NCBI RefSeq assembly: GCF_002155965.1
Contig: NZ_MUMH01000063.1
Span: forward strand, 1-32,004
Direction: 5' to 3'
Length of the DNA: 32,004 nt
Origin: Allokutzneria sp. NRRL B-24872
Lineage (GTDB): Bacteria; Actinomycetota; Actinomycetes; Mycobacteriales; Pseudonocardiaceae
Shown: positions 21,911 to 30,131 of the stretch, piece after piece
Layout of the letters: every line of letters begins with the position of its first letter
Numbering within the stretch: the stretch's first letter is position 1
The notes under the pieces: model-generated
Databases searched by the model: none
What the model was told of the DNA's origin: nothing
Seen by the model: the letters and a program-made list of their open reading frames with translations, nothing else
Translations under genes and position numbers: made by a program

Positions 21911-24900
21911 TCAGCGGTAGTCGCGGGACTCGCCGAGACCGGCGAGGGCGAGGGGTTGGAGCCGGTCGGCGCTGAGGGTGACGGCGCCGTCCACCTGCTG
22001 CACCACGCCGCGCACCAGCAGCGCCCGCGCGGTCATGGCCTTGCGGTAGCGGGCGATGATCCCCCTGGTGCACACCACGTTGGCCATCCCGGTCTCGTCC
22101 TCCACGTTGAGGAAGACCACCCCGCCCGCGGTCTGCGGCCGCTGCCGGTGGGTGACCGCGCCGCCGACGAGCACCCGCGTCCCGTTGTCCACAGTGGACA
22201 GTTCGCCGGCCGGGAGCGCGCCGAGCCGGTCGAGGTGCGCGCGGACGAACTCCACCGGGTAGCGCGCGGGGGAGACCCCGGTCGCCCACACGTCGGAGAC
22301 GGTCTCCTCGAACTCGGTCATGCCGGGAAGTGCTTGCGGGGCAGCGGCTCCGACGGTGGTCCCGGGCAGGTGGGCCGGCCGCCGCGCCGCGACCACGCCC
22401 GCCGCCCAGAGCGCTTCCCTGCGGCTGACGCCGAAACCGCTGAACGCGCCCCCGGTGGCCAGCGCCTCCACCTGGGCCGTGGTGAGCCGGACCCGCTCGG
22501 CGAGATCGACCATGTCGGCGAAGGGGCCGTTCTTCGCGCGCTCTTCGACGACGGCCTCGGCGAGCTTCTGGCCGATGGTGCGCACCGAGGCGAGGCCGAG
22601 CCGCACCGCGGGCGTGGGATCGCCGGGGCCGAGCGGTTCCAGGGTGGCGTGCGCCAGGCTCGCGTTGACCTCCGGGCGGCGCGCCACCACGCCGTGCCTG
22701 CGCGCGTCGGCGACCAGGGACTGCGGCGAGTAGAAGCCCATCGGCTGGGCGCGCAGCAGTGCGGCGCAGAACGCGGCGGGGTAGTAGTGCTTGATCCACG
22801 CGCTGGCGTAGACGATGTGCGCGAAGGAGATCGAGTGCGACTCCGGGAACCCGTAGCCGGCGAAGGCCACGATCTGCGCGTAGATCCGGTTCGCGAGCTT
22901 CTTGTCGATCTTGTGAAGTTCCCGTGCCCCCTCCTGGAACCGCGCGCGCATCGCCTCGACCCTGGCGTAGGAGCGCTTGGAACCGATGGCCTGGCGCAGC
23001 TCGTCGGCCTCGGTGGCGGAGAAGCCCGCGACGTCGATGGCCACCTGCATGAGCTGCTCCTGGAACAGCGGCACGCCGCAGGTCCGCTCCAGCGCCCTGC
23101 GCATCGACTCGTGCAGCGGGTCCGGGTCCTCGTCACCGCGACGGCGGCGGAGGTAGGGGTGCACCGAGCCGCCCTGGATCGGGCCGGGGCGGATCAGCGC
23201 CACCTCCACCACGAGGTCGTGGAACTTCTCCGGGCGCAACCGGGGCAGGGTGGCCATCTGCGCGCGGCTCTCCACCTGGAACACGCCGATGGTGTCGGCC
23301 TTGCACAGCATCTCGTAGACGGCGGGGTCGGCCAGGTTCAGCTGGGCGAGGTCGACGCGGACGCCGTGGTGCTCGGCGATCAGGTCGACGGCGTAGTGCA
23401 GCGCGGAGAGCATGCCGAGGCCGAGCAGGTCGAACTTGACCAGGTCCATCTCGGCGCAGTCGTCCTTGTCCCACTGCACGACCGTGCGGCCGGGCATCCG
23501 CGCCCACTCCACCGGCACGACCTCGCCGATCGGGGTGCCGGTGAGGATCATCCCGCCGGAGTGGATGCCCAGGTGCCTCGGCCGCCCGCGCAGCTGCTCA
23601 GCCAGTTCCCGCACCGGTTCGGGGATCTCCTCCTCCGACTCGCCGGGCGCCGGGGCGAAGCGGTCGGAGCTCTTGCTCCACGCGTCGGCCTGGCCGGGGG
23701 AGTGGCCCAGCGCCTTGGCGACGTCGCGCACGGCAGAGCGCGTCCGGTAGGTGATCACGTTGGCGACCTGGGCGGCGTGCTCGCGGCCGTAGGTGCCGTA
23801 GACGTGCTGGATGACCTCCTCGCGCCGGTCGGACTCGATGTCCAGGTCGATGTCGGGCGGGCCGTCCCGCGCGGTGGAGAGGAACCGCTCGAACAGCAGC
23901 TCCCACCGCACCGGGTCGACCTTGGTCACGCCGAGGGCGTAGCAGACCGCCGAGTTGGCCGCCGAACCCCGGCCCTGGCAGTAGATGTCGGCATCGCGGC
24001 AGAACTGCACCACGCGGTGCACCACGAGGAAGTAGCCCGCGAGCTTCTTCGCGGTGATCACGTCGAGCTCGCGCCACAGCTGCGGGTAGGCCTCCGGTGC
24101 CTCGGCGAAGCTCCCGTAGGTGCGGAGCGCGCCGAAGTGGACGATCTCGCGGAGGTAGCTGCTCTCGTCGTGTCCAGGGGGAACCGGGTACGGCGGCAGG
24201 TCGGGCGCGACCAGCCTGAGGTCGAAGGCGCACTCGGCGCCGAGCGCCGCCGCCGTGGCGACCGCGCCGGGGTAGCGGGCGAACCGCCTGGCCATCTCCG
24301 CCCCGGAACGCAGGTAGGCCATGGGCGCGGCGGGCAGCCAGCCGTCCATCTCCTCCAGCGGCAGCCGCGCCCGGATCGCCGCGACGGTCGCCGCCAGCCG
24401 CCCCTGCTCCGGGGTCGCGTAGTGCACGTTGTTGGTGGCCAGCACCGGTAACCGGAACCGCTCGGCCAGCTCGGCGAGCGCGTCGTTCACCGTGCTGTCC
24501 AAGGGTTGTGAGTGATCGATCAGCTCCACCGCGACGTTGTCCCTGCCGAACAGCGCGACCAGCCGGTCCAGCTCCCGCGCGGCCCCGTCGACGCCCTCGG
24601 CCGCCAGCGCCGCCCGCACCGCGCCCTTGCGGCAGCCGGTGAGCACCAGCCACTCGCCCCGGCCAGCCGCGGCCAGCTCCTCCAGGCGGTAGGTCGGTTT
24701 TCCCTTCTCCCCCTGGGGTTTCAGCTCGTTCTTCGCGTCGCGGAGGTGGGCGCTGGTGACCGCCCCGGCCAGCCGCTGGTAGCCGGTGTGCGTGCGCGCC
24801 AGCAGCAACAGGTGCCGTCCGCCGGGATCGGGCACCCCGGCTCCGGCCGAGGGCAGGTCGAGGCTCAGCTCCGAGCCGTAGACCGTCTTCAGCCCGGTGC

Positions 24901-25192
24901 CGCGCGCCGCGACCGCCAGCTTCGCGGCCCCGGGGAAGCCGTCGTGGTCGGTGATCGCCAACGTCTGGATGCCCAGCTTCAGCGCCTCTTCGACGAGCGC
25001 GTCGGGATCGGAGGCGCCGTCGAGGAAGCTGTAGCTGGAGTGGCAGTGCAGTTCCGCGTACGGCACAACGGTTTCCGGCTCCCGCGCCGAGGACCGCGGC
25101 GTCGTCGTGCCGGGCCCGCCGGAGTCGCCGGGCTCGCCGGAGAGCAGGCGCTCCAGCGTGCGCCACGGGATCGCGGGGTTGGTGAAGCCCAT
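21911..25192 (-). CDS. dnaE2: Error-prone DNA polymerase DnaE2 (ImuC), translesion synthesis
   Basis: A 1093-residue C-family DNA polymerase of DnaE2 type, the catalytic subunit of the ImuA'/ImuB/DnaE2 damage-tolerance mutasome. The N-terminal PHP domain begins with AELHCHSSYSFLDGAS and TLAITDHDGFPGA. The polymerase active site PDIDLDIE is at residues 446-453 (Asp447, 449, 451), preceded by GRGSAANSAVCYALGVTKVDP. An OB-fold region near the C-terminus has VVFLNVEDETGMANVV. Length is normal for DnaE2 and shorter than replicative DnaE1; no intein is seen. ATG 25192 is supported by a TAGGTT -10 box 6 nt upstream. A perfect LexA box 32 nt upstream indicates SOS control. imuB and imuA' lie 4.9 kb upstream on the same strand. 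Confidence 0.95.
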   Translation of the reverse strand: MGFTNPAIPWRTLERLLSGEPGDSGGPGTTTPRSSAREPETVVPYAELHCHSSYSFLDGASDPDALVEEALKLGIQTLAITDHDGFPGAAKLAVAARGTGLKTVYGSELSLDLPSAGAGVPDPGGRHLLLLARTHTGYQRLAGAVTSAHLRDAKNELKPQGEKGKPTYRLEELAAAGRGEWLVLTGCRKGAVRAALAAEGVDGAARELDRLVALFGRDNVAVELIDHSQPLDSTVNDALAELAERFRLPVLATNNVHYATPEQGRLAATVAAIRARLPLEEMDGWLPAAPMAYLRSGAEMARRFARYPGAVATAAALGAECAFDLRLVAPDLPPYPVPPGHDESSYLREIVHFGALRTYGSFAEAPEAYPQLWRELDVITAKKLAGYFLVVHRVVQFCRDADIYCQGRGSAANSAVCYALGVTKVDPVRWELLFERFLSTARDGPPDIDLDIESDRREEVIQHVYGTYGREHAAQVANVITYRTRSAVRDVAKALGHSPGQADAWSKSSDRFAPAPGESEEEIPEPVRELAEQLRGRPRHLGIHSGGMILTGTPIGEVVPVEWARMPGRTVVQWDKDDCAEMDLVKFDLLGLGMLSALHYAVDLIAEHHGVRVDLAQLNLADPAVYEMLCKADTIGVFQVESRAQMATLPRLRPEKFHDLVVEVALIRPGPIQGGSVHPYLRRRRGDEDPDPLHESMRRALERTCGVPLFQEQLMQVAIDVAGFSATEADELRQAIGSKRSYARVEAMRARFQEGARELHKIDKKLANRIYAQIVAFAGYGFPESHSISFAHIVYASAWIKHYYPAAFCAALLRAQPMGFYSPQSLVADARRHGVVARRPEVNASLAHATLEPLGPGDPTPAVRLGLASVRTIGQKLAEAVVEERAKNGPFADMVDLAERVRLTTAQVEALATGGAFSGFGVSRREALWAAGVVAARRPAHLPGTTVGAAAPQALPGMTEFEETVSDVWATGVSPARYPVEFVRAHLDRLGALPAGELSTVDNGTRVLVGGAVTHRQRPQTAGGVVFLNVEDETGMANVVCTRGIIARYRKAMTARALLVRGVVQQVDGAVTLSADRLQPLALAGLGESRDYR

Positions 25193-25198
25193 GCCTGG

Positions 25199-25204
25199 AA
25201 CCTA
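25199..25204 (-). promoter_or_regulatory. dnaE2 -10 box
   Basis: TAGGTT on the minus strand ends 6 nt before the dnaE2 ATG, giving a leaderless transcript. The -35-like TCGACT is 17 nt further upstream and overlaps the LexA box edge, consistent with repression by steric block. Confidence 0.55.
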
Positions 25205-25223
25205 CGCGAAACCGCCGCCGCAG

Positions 25224-25239
25224 TCGAACACGTGTTCGA
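25224..25239. promoter_or_regulatory. LexA box (SOS operator)
   Basis: TCGAACACGTGTTCGA is a 16-bp perfect palindrome matching the actinobacterial LexA consensus GAAC-N4-GTTC with preferred flanks. It lies 32 nt upstream of the dnaE2 ATG and 40 nt upstream of the divergent protease ATG, so both could respond to DNA damage. Confidence 0.9.
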
Positions 25240-25279
25240 ACGTGTTGCCGCTCGGTGCCGCCGCGCTGACACTCAGGTC

Positions 25280-26047
25280 ATGAGAAGGCTGAGCGCCGTC
25301 GCGGTGGTCGTGGTGCTGTCGGTGCTGGTGGCCGCGCACGCGCACGCCCGCCCGCTCGTTGGTGGACGTCCCACGAGCGTCGACCAGTACCCGCACGCCG
25401 TGAGCGTCCGGCTGAACGGCAGCCACATGTGCGGTGGGTCGCTGATCCACGAGAGATTCGTCGTGACGGCCGCTCACTGCCTGGTTCCCATCCGGGCATC
25501 GTTCAACTCGGTCCAAGTCGTCAGCGGCACATCCCTGTTGTCCAGCGGCGGGACGTCCCACCGGATCGCGCGGCTGCACGTGCACCCGCAGTACAACCCC
25601 TTCACAAGCGAGCGGGCGAACTTCGACATCGGACTGCTCGAACTGGCTCGACCAGTGGTCTTCTCCGTGCGGCAGCGGGCGATCTCCCCGCCTGTCAACG
25701 CGGTCCACCACGGGGAGGGCGTCGCGGTCGTGGCATGGGGCACGTCGGGACACCGCCAGCCGGTGCACGCCGACCTGCGCAAGGTCGACGCCTCCGCGAT
25801 GTCGGCCACTCTGTGCCAGCAGTACCACCGAGGTGTCATGAACATCCACAGGACGGAGTTCTGCACCCTGGTGGCGGTCGGTGTGGGCACGTGCCACGGC
25901 GACTCCGGCAGCGGTGTCGTTCGCGCGTCCGATCGCACCCTGGTGGGAGTCGTCTCCGGGGGCGTTCCGTGCGCGAAGGGTTATCCGGACGTGTACACCG
26001 CTGTCTTCGAGTTCATGCCCTGGATCAGGTCGATCGTGCCCGTGTAG
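25280..26047 (+). CDS. Secreted trypsin-like serine protease (S1 family)
   Basis: A 255-residue chymotrypsin-fold protease. The signal peptide spans about residues 1-23 (RLSAVAVVVVLSVLVAAHAHA). The N-terminus of the mature enzyme may be near VGGRPTSVDQYPHAVSV, close to the IVGG-type activation site. The catalytic triad is visible: His66 in TAAHC, Asp116 in NFDIGLLEL, Ser209 in CHGDSGSG (the usual GDSGG carries Ser in place of the second Gly). ATG 25280 has only a weak ribosome binding site. It is divergent from dnaE2 and shares the LexA box region, an unusual neighbour for a secreted protease. Confidence 0.88.
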   Translation: MRRLSAVAVVVVLSVLVAAHAHARPLVGGRPTSVDQYPHAVSVRLNGSHMCGGSLIHERFVVTAAHCLVPIRASFNSVQVVSGTSLLSSGGTSHRIARLHVHPQYNPFTSERANFDIGLLELARPVVFSVRQRAISPPVNAVHHGEGVAVVAWGTSGHRQPVHADLRKVDASAMSATLCQQYHRGVMNIHRTEFCTLVAVGVGTCHGDSGSGVVRASDRTLVGVVSGGVPCAKGYPDVYTAVFEFMPWIRSIVPV

Positions 26048-26110
26048 TCGCGCACGGTTGCCGCCCAACCGCTCTGGTTGAAACCTTGTACGGACTTGTC
26101 GGGCGGGTCC

Positions 26111-26116
26111 TAGGCT
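26111..26116 (+). promoter_or_regulatory. -10 box of the WbsX-like gene
   Basis: TAGGCT lies 7 nt before GTG 26124, the spacing expected of a leaderless actinobacterial transcript. The -35 region is weak (TTGTAC with a long 19-nt spacer). Confidence 0.45.
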
Positions 26117-26123
26117 GTGCGCC

Positions 26124-27728
26124 GTGTTGAGACGTCTTGTCGCCGCGCCCGTCGTGATCGCCACGGTCGTGGTCGCCGCCCTTGCCGGGTTCGGTGTCCC
26201 GGAACCCGCGAAGGCCCAGTCCTCGCCCGCGAAGGTCACCGATCCGGTGCCCATGATCGAACTGCGCACCCCGGCGGGCGGGCGGTTCTACACGCTCTCC
26301 CCGCGCGAGGCGGCGGACGCGGTCAGCAAGCACAGGTTCACCCGTGAACCGGGCCAGGCGGGCTACTGGCGCACGGCGCCGTTCCGCGGCTCGCAGCCCG
26401 TTTTCCGGTTGCGCGGCGGCAGCGGCTACCTGCTCACCGCCTCGACCTCGGAGCGGGATGCGCTCATCAAGCAGGGCTTCACCGACGAAGATGTCATCGG
26501 GCACCTGTGGAGCGCGCAGCAGCCGGGCATGGAACGGTTGCTGCGCTTCAGCAAGTCCGGTGAGTGGCGGGTCGCCGTCGAGTCCCGGACGGGGGAGCTG
26601 ACCGGACAGGGCTACCGCGCGGACGGCCCGCTCGGCTGGGGGCACTCGGAGTGGATTCGCGCGGGCGCCATCTACTTCGGCACCTTCAACCCGGCGTCGA
26701 CCGACACCATCAATGCCACCAAGCGGGTGTTCAAGCGCGACGGTGACCACTGGGGCGGAGTGCGGGACTTCTCCGGCCGCGACCCGGCCGTCGCGCAGAA
26801 CACGCAGGGCTGGCCCGGGGACTTCTCGCACCTGAGCCCGTCGATCGGCTTCTACGACGACTCCAAGCCCGCAACGCTGGAGAAGCACATCGACCAGGCC
26901 ACCGGCGCTGGCTTGGACTTCTTCCAGTTCTACTGGTACTGGGACACCACGAAGAAGAAGCAGCCGGAGCGCTTCGACGTGTCCCTCACCGCCTTCGGGG
27001 CCGCGCGCAACCGGCTCAACATCGACTACACGCTGACGGTGTGCGCGCACCCGTGGGGCAACCTCGGCATCCCGAAGGCGGACTTCGGCACGGTCGCCGA
27101 CGACTTCGTGCGGCACTTCAAGCAGCCGAACTTCTTGCGCGCCAACGACGGCAGGCTCCTGCTGACCCTGTGCGACCGGCGTGGCATCGGTGACGGCTCC
27201 GACGCCGACACCCGTGAGTTCATCTCCGTGGTGCGCCAGCGCGCCGCGTCCGCGCTGGGCGAGGACATCATGGTGCTCGGCTACTGGGAGGCCATGCTCG
27301 ACCCGGCCGCGCCGGCGCGGTGGGGGACCGAGGGCGCCTACTGCGGCGTCCGCATCGACCACGAGAAGTCCTACGCCCGTTACGCCGCAACGCTTCCCGA
27401 GTACCTGGCCAAGGGTCCGTCGCAGTTCATGCGGTGCGCGGCGCAGAACTTCGACGAGCGCCCGCGCTTCCCGCACCTGATCCCGGACCGGGCGAAGATC
27501 CGCTTCTACCCGGACCAGACACCGGAGCTGTTCGGCGACGTGCTCTCCAAGCTGCGCAAGGACATCGCGGGCTCGCGCCGGATCTCCGCGGTGGACAACT
27601 TCGTCAGCATCTACGCGTGGAACGAGTGGCACGAGGGCGGCATCATCGAGCCGAACGCGCGTGACGGCTGCCGCTACCTAGGGATCGTGCACGACTCGCT
27701 GGGGCTGCGCACCGGCAAGGGCTGCTAG
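26124..27728 (+). CDS. Secreted WbsX/GH99-like protein with DUF5648-type N-terminal domain
   Basis: A 534-residue exported protein. The signal peptide (about 1-31) is followed by beta-trefoil-like DUF5648-type repeats at about 42-150 (GGRFYTLSPREAADAV; GYLLTASTSERDALIKQGF). From about 180 on is a TIM-barrel region like WbsX / GH99-like proteins: IGFYDDSKPATLEKHIDQA, AGLDFFQFYWYWDT and the C-terminal AWNEWHEGGIIEPNA, with Glu501 and Glu504 as candidate catalytic residues. It may act on an alpha-mannan-like or other polysaccharide; specificity is not readable. GTG 26124 is 7 nt after TAGGCT (26111-26116), suggesting a leaderless mRNA. The last 51 bp overlap the convergent small membrane protein gene. 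Confidence 0.8.
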   Translation: MLRRLVAAPVVIATVVVAALAGFGVPEPAKAQSSPAKVTDPVPMIELRTPAGGRFYTLSPREAADAVSKHRFTREPGQAGYWRTAPFRGSQPVFRLRGGSGYLLTASTSERDALIKQGFTDEDVIGHLWSAQQPGMERLLRFSKSGEWRVAVESRTGELTGQGYRADGPLGWGHSEWIRAGAIYFGTFNPASTDTINATKRVFKRDGDHWGGVRDFSGRDPAVAQNTQGWPGDFSHLSPSIGFYDDSKPATLEKHIDQATGAGLDFFQFYWYWDTTKKKQPERFDVSLTAFGAARNRLNIDYTLTVCAHPWGNLGIPKADFGTVADDFVRHFKQPNFLRANDGRLLLTLCDRRGIGDGSDADTREFISVVRQRAASALGEDIMVLGYWEAMLDPAAPARWGTEGAYCGVRIDHEKSYARYAATLPEYLAKGPSQFMRCAAQNFDERPRFPHLIPDRAKIRFYPDQTPELFGDVLSKLRKDIAGSRRISAVDNFVSIYAWNEWHEGGIIEPNARDGCRYLGIVHDSLGLRTGKGC

Positions 27729-28067
27729 CACCGCGAGCCCGACGACGTCGATCCACACCACCCTGGTCAGCTCCGCGTTCAGCGGCCCGCCGATCAGTCC
27801 ACAGAGGACGAACACGCCGAAGCTCACCGCGTTGACGGTGACCGCGACGGCGCGCAGGCGGGGGCGGAACGCGGAGACGACCAGGGTGGCCCCGAGCAGG
27901 CCGAGCAGGACGGCGCGGTGCCGGAACAGCGCCTCCATGTCGGGGCCCGCGATGCCGACCCCGTAGGCCGCGCGCGAGAGGTCGAGGGAGAGCGCGCCGA
28001 GCGAGGGCGCGATGTTGATGAGCCCGGCCAGCACGAGCAGCGCCTGAGCGATCCGTTCACGTCGCAT
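27678..28067 (-). CDS. Small four-helix integral membrane protein
   Basis: A 129-residue protein with four hydrophobic helices (ALLVLAGLINIAPSLGAL; AVLLGLLGATLVVSAF; AVTVNAVSFGVFVLCGLIG; VWIDVVGLAVLAALAG). The segment YGVGIAGPDMEALFRHRAVLLGLLG is conserved in a family sometimes mislabelled phosphopantetheine adenylyltransferase; real function unknown. ATG 28067 was chosen over the long artificial upstream frame because only this part has protein-like composition. It overlaps the WbsX-like gene by 51 bp tail to tail and is divergent from an AraC regulator, with only 18 bp between the starts. That region holds the dyad TCGCA-TTC-TGCGA (28062-28074). Confidence 0.8.
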   Translation of the reverse strand: MRRERIAQALLVLAGLINIAPSLGALSLDLSRAAYGVGIAGPDMEALFRHRAVLLGLLGATLVVSAFRPRLRAVAVTVNAVSFGVFVLCGLIGGPLNAELTRVVWIDVVGLAVLAALAGAQPQRVVHDP

Positions 28068-28085
28068 TCTGCGATCATCGGGGGC

Positions 28086-28805
28086 GTGGACACCGCCGCG
28101 CTTCCGGAAACGTGCTGTCCCCCGACGCTGTGGCTCCTGCCGGGGCGCGCGGCCTACCTGGGCCCGTCGTTGCGGCTGGACACCCACTCCGGCTCGGTGC
28201 ACTGCTTCGCGCTCGGCGTGGACGCGCCGTTCCTGCTGACCTCCGCCGAGACGGGGCGGCGCGAGGTGCGCAGCGCGCTGATCACCGCGCGGACCCCGCA
28301 CCTCGTCGAGGGCGACGGCCGGATGCTGTTCTGCTACCTCGACCGGATCGCGGACCTGCGCTCCGCCATGACCGAGCGGCACTCGTCCGTCCACTTCGGA
28401 CACCGCGAGGAGGAGCGGTTCGCCCGCGAGCCGCTGCAGGCCGTGCAGGACCTCCTCTCGGCCTCCACCGGGGAGATCGACCCGCGCGTGACCGAAGCTC
28501 TGCGCCTGCTGCGGGACCAGCCGGACGCGAGCGCCGCCGAGACGGCCGCGGCGGTGAACCTGTCCACCTCGCGCTTCCTGCACCTGTTCTCCGAGCACGC
28601 CGCGACGAGCTTCCGGCGCTACCGGCTGTGGGCGCGGATGCTGCGCGTCGCGGAGGCGGTGAACGCGGGCGCCAACCTGACCACGGCCGCCGCCGACGCC
28701 GGATTCGCCTCGCCAGGGCACTTCAGCGACACCTTCCACGCGATGTTCGGGCTGACCGCGAGCGCGTTCCTGGCTTCGCGGAGCCGCGTCGTCACCGTGG
28801 TTTAG
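28086..28805 (+). CDS. AraC-family transcriptional regulator
   Basis: A 239-residue regulator. The N-terminal about 130 residues form a cupin-like sensor (LWLLPGRAAYLGPSLRLDTHSGSVHCFALG). The C-terminal about 100 residues are a double-HTH AraC domain: VNLSTSRFLHLFSEHAATSFRRYRLWARM, then LTTAAADAGFASPGHFSDTFHAMFGLTASAF. GTG 28086 is the first start compatible with the divergent membrane gene at 28067; upstream in-frame codons would overlap that gene. It probably controls that gene and possibly itself. Confidence 0.85.
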   Translation: MDTAALPETCCPPTLWLLPGRAAYLGPSLRLDTHSGSVHCFALGVDAPFLLTSAETGRREVRSALITARTPHLVEGDGRMLFCYLDRIADLRSAMTERHSSVHFGHREEERFAREPLQAVQDLLSASTGEIDPRVTEALRLLRDQPDASAAETAAAVNLSTSRFLHLFSEHAATSFRRYRLWARMLRVAEAVNAGANLTTAAADAGFASPGHFSDTFHAMFGLTASAFLASRSRVVTVV

Positions 28806-28835
28806 CCGCGAGAGCGCCGGAGAACTCTGCGCTTC

Positions 28836-30131
28836 ATGGCAGCCACGCTGAACCGCTCGGTGACCACACCGCTGCTGTTCCTGTTCATCCTGGGCGACAT
28901 CCTCGGCGCGGGCGTCTACGTCCTGGTCGGCGAGGTCGCGGGGCAGGCGGGTGGCGCGGTCTGGGCACCGCTGCTGGTCGCGCTGTCGCTGGCGATGCTC
29001 ACCGCCGGGTCCTACGTGGAGCTGGCGACGAAGTACCCGCGCGCGGGCGGGGCCGCGCACTACGCCGGGCGCGCGTTCGGGCCGTTCGCCGCGTTCCTGG
29101 TGGGCTTCTGCATGCTGGCCGCCGGGGTGGTGTCGGTGGCCGCGCTCGCGCTCGGCTTCGCCGGGGACTACCTGAGCCAGTTCGTCGCGCTGCCCACCCT
29201 GCTGGTGGTGGCGGTGTTCCTGGCCGCGCTCGCGCTGCTCAACGCCAGGGGGATCAAGGAGTCCTTGCGCGCCAACCTGGTCGCGACCCTGGTCGAGGTC
29301 GGCGGGCTGGTGCTGGTCGTCGTGCTGGGGATCGTGGTGATCGCCAGGGGCGATGCCGACCTGGGGCGGCTGGCGCAGCTGGGCACGGCCGAGCACGGGC
29401 CGCTGTCGGCGGTGCTGGCCGGGGCGGTGCTCGCCTACTACTCCTTCGTCGGCTTCGAGACCTCGGTCAACGTCGCCGAGGAGACCGTGGACCCGCGCCG
29501 CTCCTACCCGCGAGCCCTCTTCGGGGCCCTGGCCTTCGCGGGCGTGGTCTACCTGGCGGTCGGCTCGGTCGCCGCCGCGGTGGTGCCGCCGGAGGTGCTG
29601 GCCTCCTCCAGCGGGCCGCTGCTGGAGGTGGTGCGCATCGCCGGCGGCGTGCCGACCTGGGTCTTCGGCCTGGTGGCCCTGGTCGCGGTTGCCAACGGCG
29701 CGCTGCTGACCGGGATCATGTCCTCGCGGCTGGCCTACGGCATGGCCAGGGACGGCCTGCTGCCCGCCGTGCTGGGCCGGGTCCTGCCGGGGCGGCGGAC
29801 GCCGTGGGTGGCCATCGCGGTGACCGCGGCGCTGTCGCTGCTGCTCGCGCTGACCGGGGACGTGGCGTCGCTGGCCTCGACCCTGGTGCTGCTGTTGCTG
29901 GTGGTGTTCTTCGCGGTGAACGTCGCGGTCCTGGTGCTGCGGCGCGACGAGGTCGAGAACGAGCACTTCCGCGTTTTCCGCGTGATCCCGGTGCTGGGCG
30001 CGGCGTCCTGCGTGCTGCTGGCCACGCAGGTGGAGGGCGAGGTGTGGCTGCGCGGCCTGATCGTCCTCGCGGTCGGCCTGGTGCTGTCGGTCGGCGCGGT
30101 GCTGCGCGGCCGGGCCCGGGCTCACTCGTAG
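28836..30131 (+). CDS. APC-superfamily amino acid permease
   Basis: A 431-residue, 12-helix permease. LFLFILGDILGAGVYVLVGEVAG in helix 1 has the unwound GAG substrate-binding turn of APC transporters. VELATKYPRAGGAAHYAGRAFG and YYSFVGFETSVNVAEETVDPRRSYPRA are classic amino acid permease motifs. It likely imports an amino acid or related amine by proton symport. ATG 28836 has CGGAGAA about 12 nt upstream. The AraC gene ends 30 nt before it and could share the transcript. Its stop overlaps the convergent imuB by 10 bp. Confidence 0.9.
   Translation: MAATLNRSVTTPLLFLFILGDILGAGVYVLVGEVAGQAGGAVWAPLLVALSLAMLTAGSYVELATKYPRAGGAAHYAGRAFGPFAAFLVGFCMLAAGVVSVAALALGFAGDYLSQFVALPTLLVVAVFLAALALLNARGIKESLRANLVATLVEVGGLVLVVVLGIVVIARGDADLGRLAQLGTAEHGPLSAVLAGAVLAYYSFVGFETSVNVAEETVDPRRSYPRALFGALAFAGVVYLAVGSVAAAVVPPEVLASSSGPLLEVVRIAGGVPTWVFGLVALVAVANGALLTGIMSSRLAYGMARDGLLPAVLGRVLPGRRTPWVAIAVTAALSLLLALTGDVASLASTLVLLLLVVFFAVNVAVLVLRRDEVENEHFRVFRVIPVLGAASCVLLATQVEGEVWLRGLIVLAVGLVLSVGAVLRGRARAHS

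Noticed and set aside
26084-26116. Possible PafBC (LexA-independent damage) promoter with TTGTCGGGC before TAGGCT
   Set aside because: The spacing to the -10 box is 6 nt, not the expected 8, and the motif core deviates, so it was not called.
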